Shown here: piece by piece, positions 8,593 to 17,153 of the stretch
Layout: the number at the start of each line of letters is the position of its first letter
Position numbering within the stretch: position 1 is the stretch's first letter
NCBI GenBank assembly: GCA_902519945.1
Contig: CABYLY010000006.1
Span: forward strand, 1 to 61,595
Direction of reading: 5' to 3'
From: an uncultured Pelagibacteraceae bacterium
Lineage (GTDB): Bacteria > Pseudomonadota > Alphaproteobacteria > Pelagibacterales > Pelagibacteraceae
Length of the DNA stretch: 61,595 nucleotides
Program-made: the position numbers and the translations under genes
Notes under the pieces: model-generated
What the model was told of the DNA's origin: nothing
Database searches by the model: none
What the model saw: the letters and a program-made list of their open reading frames with translations, nothing else

Positions 8593-9435
8593 ATGATTAA
8601 TTCATGGCGAAAAGTTTTATCAAAAACAGATATTGGTGAGGGTGGGACACATGATAAATATTTGAACATTCCTAAAAAAATTTTAGTTAATGGTGAAAAA
8701 CAGAGTCCATTCTTTGGATCAGACAAAAACCCAACAGAATTTTATAATCGTCAACCAGGAAGACCAGGAAAAGAAAATTGGGTTTTTGTAGATCATGTAG
8801 ATAAAATAACCGGAGATGTTTATAAGGCTAGATTTGAATATGCTAGAGTGAGTAAGCAGACACGTTTATATCGATTAGCAGAATGTTATAATGCAAGAAA
8901 ACCAAAAGCAGGAGATGTAATTGTTGTTGAAAAAATAGAAAGTGATGGTGAAGTTAATTTCATAGTAGATATTGAAAGAAATGGTTTATCTATAAATGTC
9001 TTAAGTCCAGCAGAAATAGAAAAGTCTTTAAAATTAAAAAAAATAATTAAAAAAAAGCCAGAAACAAATATATTTCTCAATAAAATTAACCCTAGTTTGG
9101 ATAAATATGCCAGTGGTAAAAGCAGAAAATCTACAGACATAATTAAAAGAGTACAAATTTATAAAATAATATTTACTATTAACAACAAAACATTTGTTTA
9201 TGTTGGCCAAGACTCATTATGTAGAGGTGTTAATTATTATTTTGGGTCATCAATATTAACTGGATTTTGTGAATTAGTATATGGTCGTCAAATTTTTAAA
9301 AAAGAAATTTTATTTACTTTAGAAAATATTGTTAAAAAAAAAGTCGATAAAAAGGAATGGGATTGTATTTACGAAGCAAGAAGAGAGTGTAAAAAAATGG
9401 GTTGGCACAATATAAATAGAGAAGTTCAGTTATGA
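8593..9435 (+). CDS. Probable restriction endonuclease with C-terminal GIY-YIG-like domain
   Basis: A 280-aa protein. The C-terminal part (about residues 185-280) carries a GIY-YIG-like core: QIYKI at 188-192 and YVGQ at 203-206, 12 residues apart. R211 follows, then YFGSS at 216-220 and FKKEIL at 235-240. Glutamates E244 and E261 are candidate metal ligands. Residues about 20-130 form a mixed, probably beta-rich domain (ENWVFVDHV, GDVYKARFEYARV, AGDVIVVEKI) that could be a DNA-recognition barrel; I cannot identify its family. A lysine-rich linker (140-180) joins the two. Position directly after two m5C methyltransferases supports a type II endonuclease. The TGA overlaps the hisA ATG. A homing-type nuclease is the main alternative. 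Confidence 0.7.
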   Translation: MINSWRKVLSKTDIGEGGTHDKYLNIPKKILVNGEKQSPFFGSDKNPTEFYNRQPGRPGKENWVFVDHVDKITGDVYKARFEYARVSKQTRLYRLAECYNARKPKAGDVIVVEKIESDGEVNFIVDIERNGLSINVLSPAEIEKSLKLKKIIKKKPETNIFLNKINPSLDKYASGKSRKSTDIIKRVQIYKIIFTINNKTFVYVGQDSLCRGVNYYFGSSILTGFCELVYGRQIFKKEILFTLENIVKKKVDKKEWDCIYEARRECKKMGWHNINREVQL

Positions 9436-10148
9436 AAATATTTCCAGCCATAGATATTAAAGATAAAAAGTGCGTAAGATTAATCAAAGGAGATTTTGAC
9501 AATAAAACCGAGTACAAAATGTCTCCAGTTGAACAAGCTGCTAAATATAAGGATCATGGCTTCAAAAACTTGCACATAGTTGATCTAGATGGCGCATTAA
9601 AAGGACAAACAATTAATTTAGATATTATTCAAGAAATTGTAACTAAATTTGACCTTAAAATTGAAATTGGTGGAGGTATTAGAAATTTTGAAAGTATTCA
9701 GAAATATACAGATGCTGGTGTAGAGAAAGTTATTTTAGGAAGTGCCGCTATAAAAGATAAAAATTTTTTAAAAGAAGCGTGTGAAAAATTTCCAAATAAA
9801 ATTGCTTTAGGTTTAGATGCTAAAGATGGGTACCTATCAGTGTCTGGATGGAAAGAAAATTCTAATCAATTAGCCTTAGATTATTTAAGACAAGTTAATG
9901 ATTACGGTGTAAGTAGAATAATTTATACAGATATCAATCGAGATGGTATGAAACAAAGCCCAAACTTTGAGGAAACTTTAAAAGTTGCTGAGATATCTAA
10001 TTGTCCTGTGGTTATATCTGGTGGAGTTTCGTCAATAGATGATATTAAAAAAGCAAGGAATTTAAAAAACGTTGAGGGTATAATAGTTGGTAAAGCAATT
10101 TATGACGGAGATATAAAATTAGAGGAGCTAGTAAAAGAAGATGCTTAA
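9432..10148 (+). CDS. hisA: ProFAR isomerase HisA
   Basis: A 238-aa (beta/alpha)8 barrel that isomerises phosphoribosylformimino-AICAR phosphate. The general acid/base aspartate is D8 in [14 protein letters not shown]. The phosphate-binding loops EIGGGIRN and VISGGVSS are seen. The start overlaps the stop of the nuclease gene (ATGA), so translation is likely coupled to the cassette upstream. The stop overlaps hisF by 8 bases. Confidence 0.96.
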   Translation: MKIFPAIDIKDKKCVRLIKGDFDNKTEYKMSPVEQAAKYKDHGFKNLHIVDLDGALKGQTINLDIIQEIVTKFDLKIEIGGGIRNFESIQKYTDAGVEKVILGSAAIKDKNFLKEACEKFPNKIALGLDAKDGYLSVSGWKENSNQLALDYLRQVNDYGVSRIIYTDINRDGMKQSPNFEETLKVAEISNCPVVISGGVSSIDDIKKARNLKNVEGIIVGKAIYDGDIKLEELVKEDA

Positions 10149-10896
10149 AAATAGAATAATACCTTGTTTAGATGTTAAAAATGGCCGAGTTGTAAAGGGT
10201 ATTAACTTTGTTGATCTTAAAGACGCAGGAGATCCTGTAGAACAAGCAAAAATTTACAGTGATGGTGGAGCTGATGAGATTTGTTTTTTAGATATAACTG
10301 CTTCTAATGAAAATAGAGATATTATTTATGATGTTGTAGAAAAAACTTCGAGAAAGTGTTTTGTTCCTTTAACAGTAGGGGGTGGAATTAGAAGTGTAGA
10401 AGATATTAATAAATTACTTAACTGCGGTGCTGACAAAGTTTCAATAAATACGGCAGCAGTTGAAAATTCAAAAGTTGTTACTGATAGTTCGAAAAAGTTT
10501 GGATCTCAATGTATTGTAGTTGCAATTGATGCTAAAAAAAATGGAGATAAATGGGAAGTGTTTACTCACGGAGGAAGAAATAATAGTGGTATTGATGCAT
10601 TAGAGTATGCTGAGCAAATGGAAAAAAACGGTGCAGGGGAGTTATTAGTAACTTCTATGGATAGAGATGGAACCCAAGTTGGTTATGATATTGAACTAAT
10701 GTCTAAAATTTCATCCAAAGTTAATATCCCAGTAATTGCATCAGGTGGCGTTGGTAATTTAGATCATTTAGTTGATGGAATTAAGTTAGGAAATGCTAGT
10801 GCGGTTTTAGCGGCCTCAATATTTCACTATGGTAAACATTCAGTCCAAGATGCTAAGAAATATTTGGACTCTAAAGGAATCCCTGTAAGAATTTAA
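10141..10896 (+). CDS. hisF: Imidazole glycerol phosphate synthase, cyclase subunit HisF
   Basis: A 251-aa (beta/alpha)8 barrel that uses ammonia from HisH to make imidazole glycerol phosphate and AICAR. D11 in [15 protein letters not shown] is the catalytic base, and the phosphate-binding loops VGGGIRS and ASGGVGN are visible. It overlaps hisA by 8 bases and is the last gene of this his block before a convergent oxygenase gene. Confidence 0.96.
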   Translation: MLKNRIIPCLDVKNGRVVKGINFVDLKDAGDPVEQAKIYSDGGADEICFLDITASNENRDIIYDVVEKTSRKCFVPLTVGGGIRSVEDINKLLNCGADKVSINTAAVENSKVVTDSSKKFGSQCIVVAIDAKKNGDKWEVFTHGGRNNSGIDALEYAEQMEKNGAGELLVTSMDRDGTQVGYDIELMSKISSKVNIPVIASGGVGNLDHLVDGIKLGNASAVLAASIFHYGKHSVQDAKKYLDSKGIPVRI

Positions 10897-10898
10897 TT

Positions 10899-11438
10899 TT
10901 ATCTAAATTTAGGTCCATTCATCCAAATGGCCAGTGTTGCTCTTGATCCAGAAATTATTTTTTCTACTTTGTGACTTATAAATGAGGGAAAAACAACAGC
11001 CGACCCTGGGCCAAAATTTTCAACTTTTACATCTTTATCCCTGAATAAAAATAGGTCTCCACCTTCGTAATCATTATCTGAACAATTTAAAAGACATGTT
11101 AATTTTATGTCTCTTATTGGTGATCGAACTGTTGCATCCATATGCCATGTATATTCTTCATCTTTTTGATATGTGTTATAATTTAATTTTTTACTGCCAG
11201 TTAATTGGAAAATATCAAATCCGTAATAATAAGTGTTCGAATGAATAATAAAATCTAAGAATGGTGATATTAAATGCTGAATTGCACCTAAATTTACAAA
11301 TTTTACTTGTGATGTTTTTATAGCATCAGTATTAGGTTTATCACTACCTGGAACGAAATGCTCGCTTATTGTTTTGTTAAGTTTTTTGACATGATCAATG
11401 TTAAATAATGGAGCAGTATTATAAAGAGTATCTCGCAT
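10899..11438 (-). CDS. 2-oxoglutarate/Fe(II)-dependent oxygenase-like protein
   Basis: A 179-aa protein with the double-stranded beta-helix signature of 2OG-Fe(II) oxygenases. Iron ligands H99 and D101 lie in WHMDAT, distal H156 in FISHKVEKI, and the 2-oxoglutarate-binding arginine is R166 in GSRATLAIW. The pattern (GGDLFLF, then GSAVVFPSFISHKV) is close to the prolyl-4-hydroxylase/PKHD-type group. The substrate is unknown. It sits on the opposite strand between hisF and hisE, so it interrupts the his genes but is not part of their transcript. Confidence 0.8.
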   Translation of the reverse strand: MRDTLYNTAPLFNIDHVKKLNKTISEHFVPGSDKPNTDAIKTSQVKFVNLGAIQHLISPFLDFIIHSNTYYYGFDIFQLTGSKKLNYNTYQKDEEYTWHMDATVRSPIRDIKLTCLLNCSDNDYEGGDLFLFRDKDVKVENFGPGSAVVFPSFISHKVEKIISGSRATLAIWMNGPKFR

Positions 11439-11504
11439 ATCTTTTTTTATATTAATATTCTTTTCTTATCAATGACATAAAGTTATAATTATTTTATTAT
11501 TATT

Positions 11505-11777
11505 ATGTTAAAAACTTTAGAAGATTTAATCTTGTTAGCAAGAGATAGAAAAAATAATCCAGTTGATGGATCTTATACAAATACTTTGTTGAGCGATAAA
11601 CAGTTATCGAAAAGTAAAATATTAGAGGAAATTAACGAGTTAATAGAGGCAGTAAATAAAGATTCCAATAAAATTCACGAAGCTGCAGATGTTTTTTACC
11701 ATTTGATTATGTATTTAGAGGCCAATAATATTAAGATTGAGGATGTTATAGAGGAGCTCAATAAAAGAAAAAAATGA
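11505..11777 (+). CDS. hisE: Phosphoribosyl-ATP pyrophosphatase
   Basis: A 90-aa MazG-like all-alpha pyrophosphohydrolase for the second step of histidine synthesis. The metal-binding acid residues are visible in the EEINELIEAV and HEAADVFYHLIMYL helices. Stand-alone HisE (not fused to HisI) is usual in alphaproteobacteria. Its stop overlaps the start of the HIT protein (ATGA). Confidence 0.92.
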   Translation: MLKTLEDLILLARDRKNNPVDGSYTNTLLSDKQLSKSKILEEINELIEAVNKDSNKIHEAADVFYHLIMYLEANNIKIEDVIEELNKRKK

Positions 11778-12139
11778 GTTACGATAATAATAATATTTTT
11801 GCAAAAATTTTGAGAGGTGAAATTCCCTGTAAAAAAATTTATGAAGATGAATTTATTTTATCCTTCCACGACATCAATCCGCAGAAGAAAGTACATGCAT
11901 TAGTTATTCCAAAAGGAAGTTATATTGATCTAGATGATTTTAGTACAAAAGCATCACCAGAGGAGATAGTGGGTCTTGTCAAAGGAATAAATATTGTTGC
12001 CAAAAAATTAGGTATTTCAGTTGATACAGGTAAGGGATATAGAGCCCTAGCGAATATAAATGAGCATGGAGGCCAAGAGGTGCCTCATCTTCACTTCCAT
12101 TTATTTGGAGGTGAGAGAGTTGGAAAGATGGTCGAGTGA
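11774..12139 (+). CDS. HIT family nucleotide-binding hydrolase (HINT-like)
   Basis: A 121-aa histidine-triad protein. The signature HLHFHLFGG lies at the C terminus (about residues 107-115), preceded by the conserved NINEHGGQEVPH. HINT proteins hydrolyse purine nucleoside phosphoramidates such as acyl-AMP adducts. A hisE-HIT pairing is common in alphaproteobacteria. The stop overlaps the GTG of the next gene (GTGA). Confidence 0.92.
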   Translation: MSYDNNNIFAKILRGEIPCKKIYEDEFILSFHDINPQKKVHALVIPKGSYIDLDDFSTKASPEEIVGLVKGINIVAKKLGISVDTGKGYRALANINEHGGQEVPHLHFHLFGGERVGKMVE

Positions 12140-12639
12140 GTAAAAAAATTGAGAGAAATTATTTAGAAATCAATTCTTTAAATGACTTGAAAGAAACAAG
12201 ACTTACTCAAAATGGGTTTTCATTTGAAAAAGTAGAGCCCGAAAATTTCCAAATTAATAAATTTTTCTACAAAAATGTGGGAAAAAAACATCATTGGGTT
12301 GATCGTTTAGTGTGGACAGATAAAAATTGGATTGATTATACAACAGACAACAAAGTTAAAACATTTATCGTAAAAAAGGATGATGAACTGGTAGGTTACT
12401 TTGAGCTTATTTACCATGAAGAGCAGAATGAAGTTGAGATTGCTTATTTAGGCTTGTTAGAAGAATACCATAATAAAAAAATTGGATCTTTTCTTCTATC
12501 AACTGCAATAAAAAATGCTTTTTTAGAAAAACCTCAACGTGTTTGGGTACATACTTGTTCATTAGATCATAAAAATGCTTTAAAAAATTATATTGCTAGA
12601 GGAATGAAAATTTTTAAAAAAGAAACTGTTTTTGTTTAG
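12136..12639 (+). CDS. GNAT family N-acetyltransferase
   Basis: A 167-aa GCN5-related acetyltransferase. The core beta4-alpha3 region reads VEIAYLGLLEEYHNKKIGSFLLSTAI (shown here as VEIAYLGL then a KKIGSFLL acetyl-CoA pyrophosphate loop). HTCSLDHKNALKNYIARGM matches the common N-x-A-x-x-x-Y-x-x-x-G-F-type end of the fold. The substrate is unknown. GTG start, translationally coupled to the HIT gene. It ends one base before the convergent lolA-like gene. Confidence 0.85.
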   Translation: MSKKIERNYLEINSLNDLKETRLTQNGFSFEKVEPENFQINKFFYKNVGKKHHWVDRLVWTDKNWIDYTTDNKVKTFIVKKDDELVGYFELIYHEEQNEVEIAYLGLLEEYHNKKIGSFLLSTAIKNAFLEKPQRVWVHTCSLDHKNALKNYIARGMKIFKKETVFV

Positions 12640-12640
12640 T

Positions 12641-13186
12641 TTAATCTTGTTTAGGTAATTTAAATAGGTTTTTAGTTAAATTAATATTCTTATCAATTGA
12701 TGAAAGTACAGTAGTATTTGAATTTTGATAGATATCAGTAGTTTGCCAACCTATTAAATTATAAGATTTTTTGTCAAAAAATAGACTTATTTCATTTTCA
12801 TTTTCAGTAAAACTAAAATCTATTACGTTTTTTTTAATATTTTTTCCTTTAATATTTTTAAGTTTATTTAATAAAAAACTTTTGTCTAAAATTAAATTTA
12901 GAGGTGTTTTTTCAATAGGATAAATATAAAAACTATTGACTGTTTTAATGACTAATGAATTTCCATTTGACACTAGTATTTTATTTTTTGAGTTATATTT
13001 ACAAAAAATTTTCTTTGGATATTCAACTGTACATTTTCCATTTTCAATTTTACCGTTGATATTTTGTTCAAATTCAAAAGAAATATTTTTTATATCTGAT
13101 AAATTTTTTATTATATTATCTTCAATAGACGCATAAGTGTTAGAAATAAATAATGTGAAAAAAAATATCGTTAAATATTTTTTCAT
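12641..13186 (-). CDS. lolA: LolA-like outer-membrane lipoprotein carrier
   Basis: A 181-aa secreted protein with a clear signal peptide (hydrophobic residues 4-15, cleavage probably after NTYAS). The mature part has the LolA features: an early helix, then FEFEQNINGKIENGKCTVEYP-like strands ending in a PKKIFCKY turn. LolA carries lipoproteins across the periplasm. It directly follows ftsK with a one-base overlap, the common alphaproteobacterial ftsK-lolA order, which raises confidence in this diverged sequence. Confidence 0.8.
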   Translation of the reverse strand: MKKYLTIFFFTLFISNTYASIEDNIIKNLSDIKNISFEFEQNINGKIENGKCTVEYPKKIFCKYNSKNKILVSNGNSLVIKTVNSFYIYPIEKTPLNLILDKSFLLNKLKNIKGKNIKKNVIDFSFTENENEISLFFDKKSYNLIGWQTTDIYQNSNTTVLSSIDKNINLTKNLFKLPKQD

Positions 13187-15270
13187 TAAAGGACATCTCT
13201 TTTACCAACATGATTAGCCTTACTCACAATTCCTTCTGCTTCCATCATGTCTATTATTCTTGCAGCTCTATTATAGCCTATTTGAAGTTTTCTTTGTAAA
13301 AATGATGTGGACGCCTTACCCTCTGATTTAATTATCTCTAACGCTGCTTGGTATAATTCGTCTTTATCACCCTGACTTTTGGTATTTTCACTCATTTCTT
13401 TCTCGTCAGCAAAATTAAGTATTTCGTCAACATAATCTGGTTCTGCCTGGGATCTTAAAAAATTATTTATTTCCTCAATTTCAGTATCAGAAACAAATGG
13501 AGCATGTATTCTTACAATACGATTTGCTGATGCGGATGACATATAAAGCATATCACCTTTCCCCAAAAGTTGCTCAGCACCTTGTTCACCTAATATGGTT
13601 CTGCTGTCAATTTTTGAAGTTACTTGAAATGAAATTCTCGTTGGAAAATTTGCTTTGATTGTACCAGTGATTACATCAACACTTGGTCTTTGGGTCGCCA
13701 TTATAATATGAATTCCTGCTGCTCTAGCCATTTGAGATAATTTTTGAATATAATTTTCTATTTCTTTTCCTGCAACCAACATCAGATCTGACATCTCATC
13801 TACAACAACAACTATATAAGGCATTGGAAGTTTATGTTTAGTATTGTAACTGTCTATATTTCTAACTCCCTCTCTAGTCATTAGTCTATATCTACTTTCC
13901 ATCTCTTTAACGACCCAACCCAAGACAGAGGCTGCTTTTTTTGCCTCTGTTATAACGGGACATAATAAGTGTGGCACACCTTCATAAGTAGAGAGTTCTA
14001 ACATTTTAGGATCTATTAAAATAAATTTACATCTTTCTGGTGTATGTCTAAATAAAAGAGACAAGATAATTGTATTTATACAAACAGATTTTCCTGAACC
14101 AGTAGTTCCTGCAATTAATAAATGTGGCATAGATGCCAAGTCTCCAACAATGGGTTTTCCAGAAATGCTTTTGCCTAACGCAATGGGTAATTTAATCTCT
14201 TTCTTTTTAAAGTCGGGATTATTCAATATTTCACTTAAATAAACATTTTCTCTTGATGAGTTAGGTAATTCAATACCAATGGTGTTACTACCAGGTATAG
14301 TAGAAATTCTTGCAGACTCTGAACTTGTATTTCGAGCTATGTCATCTGAAAGATTTATTATTTTTGAAACCTTCACACCTGCGGCAGGCTCAAATTCATT
14401 TAAGGTCACGACTGGACCATTACTAATTTTTTTAATATTACCACTTACGCCAAAATCTAAAAGAATTTTTTCAAGAAATTCAGGATTAGAATTTTCGTTC
14501 TTAATTATATCTACCCTTTCCTTCTTTGATGGTACTTTTAATAAATCAATTGGAGGTAACTTAAATTTTTTTTGATTATTTGATTGGGATTGATCTGCTT
14601 TTATAAATGGTAAATCTTCTTGAATTAAATTTTTTATTTCCTGCTGGGGAATGTATTCTTTGATAACTTCATTTTCTTTCTCATAATTCCTTTTATTTTT
14701 TGTAGTAAAAAAATTGATTAATGAATAAAAATTTTTGATTTGAAAATTGATGCTAAATAAAAATAAGATGAAAATTAGAATTATTAAAGAGTAATAAAAA
14801 ATATTCTCATTTATTGAGATTATATTTCCTAAAAATAATTGATTAATATAATTTCCAACAAAACCACCATTTCCATTAATATAAAGTTCAAATGCATCTA
14901 TATAATAGTAATTAAAAAAGGATGATCCAATTATTGAGTAGACAATAATAAAAAAAGTATTTTCTAAAATTAAAAAGATATTTTTTCTTTTAAAAATATT
15001 GATCCCTGTAATTAGAAAAGTTAAAGGTATGAGATAAGATATTATTCCAATCGACTGTAGAAAAAGATCTGAAATATAACTTCCTTGATAACCTAAAAAA
15101 TTATTAATTTTTGTGTTTTCACTAAAGATAAAGTTGGGGTCTTCTGGTGAATATGAGATTAAAGATACAAAAAATAAAATTCCAATAATAGATATTACGG
15201 TCCCAGTTATTTCGATTAATCTTCTTATAGTAAAATTAAGTACAGAATTAGCTAGTTTTTTTATATCCAT
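13186..15270 (-). CDS. ftsK: DNA translocase FtsK
   Basis: A 694-aa septal DNA pump. The N-terminal 170 residues contain about four transmembrane segments. A short low-complexity linker (residues 195-240) replaces the long linker of E. coli FtsK. The motor domain has Walker A IAGTTGSGKSV, a Walker B-type VVVVDEMSDLM, and the FtsK-conserved ATQRPSVDVITG. The C-terminal gamma winged helix (about 630-694) is intact (QIGYNRAARIIDMMEAEGI), so it should read KOPS-type polarity motifs. The short linker fits a streamlined genome. Confidence 0.96.
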   Translation of the reverse strand: MDIKKLANSVLNFTIRRLIEITGTVISIIGILFFVSLISYSPEDPNFIFSENTKINNFLGYQGSYISDLFLQSIGIISYLIPLTFLITGINIFKRKNIFLILENTFFIIVYSIIGSSFFNYYYIDAFELYINGNGGFVGNYINQLFLGNIISINENIFYYSLIILIFILFLFSINFQIKNFYSLINFFTTKNKRNYEKENEVIKEYIPQQEIKNLIQEDLPFIKADQSQSNNQKKFKLPPIDLLKVPSKKERVDIIKNENSNPEFLEKILLDFGVSGNIKKISNGPVVTLNEFEPAAGVKVSKIINLSDDIARNTSSESARISTIPGSNTIGIELPNSSRENVYLSEILNNPDFKKKEIKLPIALGKSISGKPIVGDLASMPHLLIAGTTGSGKSVCINTIILSLLFRHTPERCKFILIDPKMLELSTYEGVPHLLCPVITEAKKAASVLGWVVKEMESRYRLMTREGVRNIDSYNTKHKLPMPYIVVVVDEMSDLMLVAGKEIENYIQKLSQMARAAGIHIIMATQRPSVDVITGTIKANFPTRISFQVTSKIDSRTILGEQGAEQLLGKGDMLYMSSASANRIVRIHAPFVSDTEIEEINNFLRSQAEPDYVDEILNFADEKEMSENTKSQGDKDELYQAALEIIKSEGKASTSFLQRKLQIGYNRAARIIDMMEAEGIVSKANHVGKRDVL

Positions 15271-15333
15271 ATTTAATGAATCAAATTAACCACTTTGTAT
15301 CATCTAATTTTTATTGTTAAAATTAAAATTATT

Positions 15334-16404
15334 ATGAAAGTTTGTATAATTGGAGATGGATTAACAAGTTTAACTTTGGCCAAAGCCTTAGTTAATCAAG
15401 GTCTATATGTTCATATATTTACTCAGCAAAAATTAAGAAAAAAAAATAAAGGTCGCACAATAGGAATTTCAAAAAGTAATTTGGACTTTTTTAATAAAAA
15501 TATATTGAATATTGAAAAATTGTCGTGGGATATTAAAAAAATTGAAATTTATACTGAAAATTTAAAAAATGAACGATTACTTAGTTTTAAAAAAGATGAT
15601 AATACGCTTTTTTCACTTATCGAAAATGATACTCTTTACGAAAATTTATTTTTATCATTAAAAAAAAATAAATTTTTTAAATTTAAAAAAAAAATTTATA
15701 ATATAAATTTTATTGAAAAAAATTATGACTTGGCATTTATTTGCGACGTTAATAGTTTGATCTCAAAAAAATTTTTCTTTAAAAAATTGACTAAAGATTA
15801 CAATAGTTATGCTTACACTGGAATTATAGACCACAAAAAAATTGATAATTTTACTGCAAGCCAGATATTTACAAAAAAGGGACCATTTGCGTTCTTACCG
15901 ATCTCTAATAAACAGACATCAGTTGTATTTTCTGCAAGAGGTGAAAAAAATATTAATTTAAAGAAATTTGTTGAAATCTATAATAAAAGATATGACATAA
16001 CAAATTTAAGAGAAATAAATAAATTTAACCTCAAATCATATACTTTACGATCCTACCATTTCAAAAATATGTTAGCTTTTGGAGATTTGCTACATAAAAT
16101 TCATCCTTTGGCAGGCCAAGGTTTTAATATGTCCATAAGAGATATCAAAGAAGTGGTAGAATTAATTAAATTTAAAATTAATTTAGGTTTAGATCTAGAT
16201 AGTTCAGTTTGTACAGAATTTGAGAAAAAGACCAAAACTAAAAATTTTCTTTTTATGAATGGAGTTGATTTTATCTATGAACTATTTAAATTTGAGAGTG
16301 CTCTAAACCAAAAATTTTTAAGTAAATCCATGCAATTAGTCTGTCAAAATAAAGAATTAAATAAACTTTTTATAAAGTATGCAGATACAGGCTCAATATT
16401 TTAA
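15334..16404 (+). CDS. UbiH/Coq6-like FAD-dependent hydroxylase
   Basis: A 356-aa flavoprotein monooxygenase when started at the ATG at 15334, which gives the expected N-terminal Rossmann strand VCIIGDGLTSLTLAKAL. An upstream in-frame ORF extension is judged untranslated. The second FAD motif is recognisable as AFGDLLHKIHPLAGQGFN, the hallmark of the UbiH/UbiF/UbiI ubiquinone-ring hydroxylases. The middle is strongly diverged and lysine-rich. It is likely to act in ubiquinone synthesis, but position specificity cannot be assigned. Confidence 0.8.
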   Translation: MKVCIIGDGLTSLTLAKALVNQGLYVHIFTQQKLRKKNKGRTIGISKSNLDFFNKNILNIEKLSWDIKKIEIYTENLKNERLLSFKKDDNTLFSLIENDTLYENLFLSLKKNKFFKFKKKIYNINFIEKNYDLAFICDVNSLISKKFFFKKLTKDYNSYAYTGIIDHKKIDNFTASQIFTKKGPFAFLPISNKQTSVVFSARGEKNINLKKFVEIYNKRYDITNLREINKFNLKSYTLRSYHFKNMLAFGDLLHKIHPLAGQGFNMSIRDIKEVVELIKFKINLGLDLDSSVCTEFEKKTKTKNFLFMNGVDFIYELFKFESALNQKFLSKSMQLVCQNKELNKLFIKYADTGSIF

Positions 16405-16406
16405 CT

Positions 16407-17060
16407 TTATTGAATAGTATTATTATCATATTGATCATATGTATATGTTGTCAATATTTCAGCAATCTTTGTCTTTCTAAGATTAATATCTTTTGTTTCA
16501 AGTAAAATTTGTTTTTCCTCTAGAGTAAAAGGTGATGCCATTGCAAGTGCATTAATTATTTCATCTAAACTCTGTTTTTGCATTGCTGACCAATTTATTA
16601 TAAATCCTTTTCTGTCAAAAAGAGTCTTAAGATCTTTAAAAATAATTTCCAAATCAGAAAACTTTAAATTATCTTTTTTATTTTCTAAATCATTTTTGTA
16701 ATCTTCAAATGTAATTTTACATTCACGGTATTTTTTATTTGTTTGAACTTCCTCAATAATTTTAAACCTAATTAATCCTTTTAATTCGATTAAAAATCTT
16801 GCGTCTTCAGTTTCTTTAAAACTTACAATTTTTCCCATACACCCAATATTATGGAGCAGAGGGGTTTTATTTTCCCCATCTTTTGAAAATTTTGGCTGTA
16901 TCATACCTAAAAACTTATCTGATTTCATAACATCGTTTATCATGTCAACGTATCTTGGTTCAAAAATATTAAGTGGAACAGTAGTTTTTGGAAAAATTAT
17001 AAAATTGCTTAGCGGAAAAACAGGTATTATTTTTGGTAAATCTTCATTTTTCATCATCAA
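16407..17060 (-). CDS. LON substrate-binding-domain protein
   Basis: A 217-aa protein consisting of a LON N-terminal (substrate-binding) domain without ATPase or protease parts. It begins IIPVFPLSNFIIFPKTTVPLNIFEPRY-like (seen as PVFPLSN, then FPKTTVPLNIFEPRY), and continues with an IGCMGKI strand. Such stand-alone proteins are common in alphaproteobacteria and of unknown function. The exact start among three tandem Met codons is uncertain. It ends 2 bases past the UbiH-like gene on the other strand. Confidence 0.85.
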   Translation of the reverse strand: MMMKNEDLPKIIPVFPLSNFIIFPKTTVPLNIFEPRYVDMINDVMKSDKFLGMIQPKFSKDGENKTPLLHNIGCMGKIVSFKETEDARFLIELKGLIRFKIIEEVQTNKKYRECKITFEDYKNDLENKKDNLKFSDLEIIFKDLKTLFDRKGFIINWSAMQKQSLDEIINALAMASPFTLEEKQILLETKDINLRKTKIAEILTTYTYDQYDNNTIQ

Positions 17061-17153
17061 AACATAACATAATTAGGATTACTTAAATTAAAAAAAATGA
17101 CACACCATCTAATTTTTATATGAATATACTTCAGCATTAATAAATTCAAAAAA

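Noticed and set aside
5895-9435. Reading the cassette as part of a larger defence system (BREX, DISARM, type I or III RM)
   Set aside because: No helicase, specificity subunit, PglZ, Lon-like or ATPase gene adjoins it. Both flanks are histidine biosynthesis genes.
8593-9435. Reading the GIY-YIG protein as a homing endonuclease
   Set aside because: There is no intron or intein context, and it is paired with two methyltransferases. Kept only as a minor alternative.
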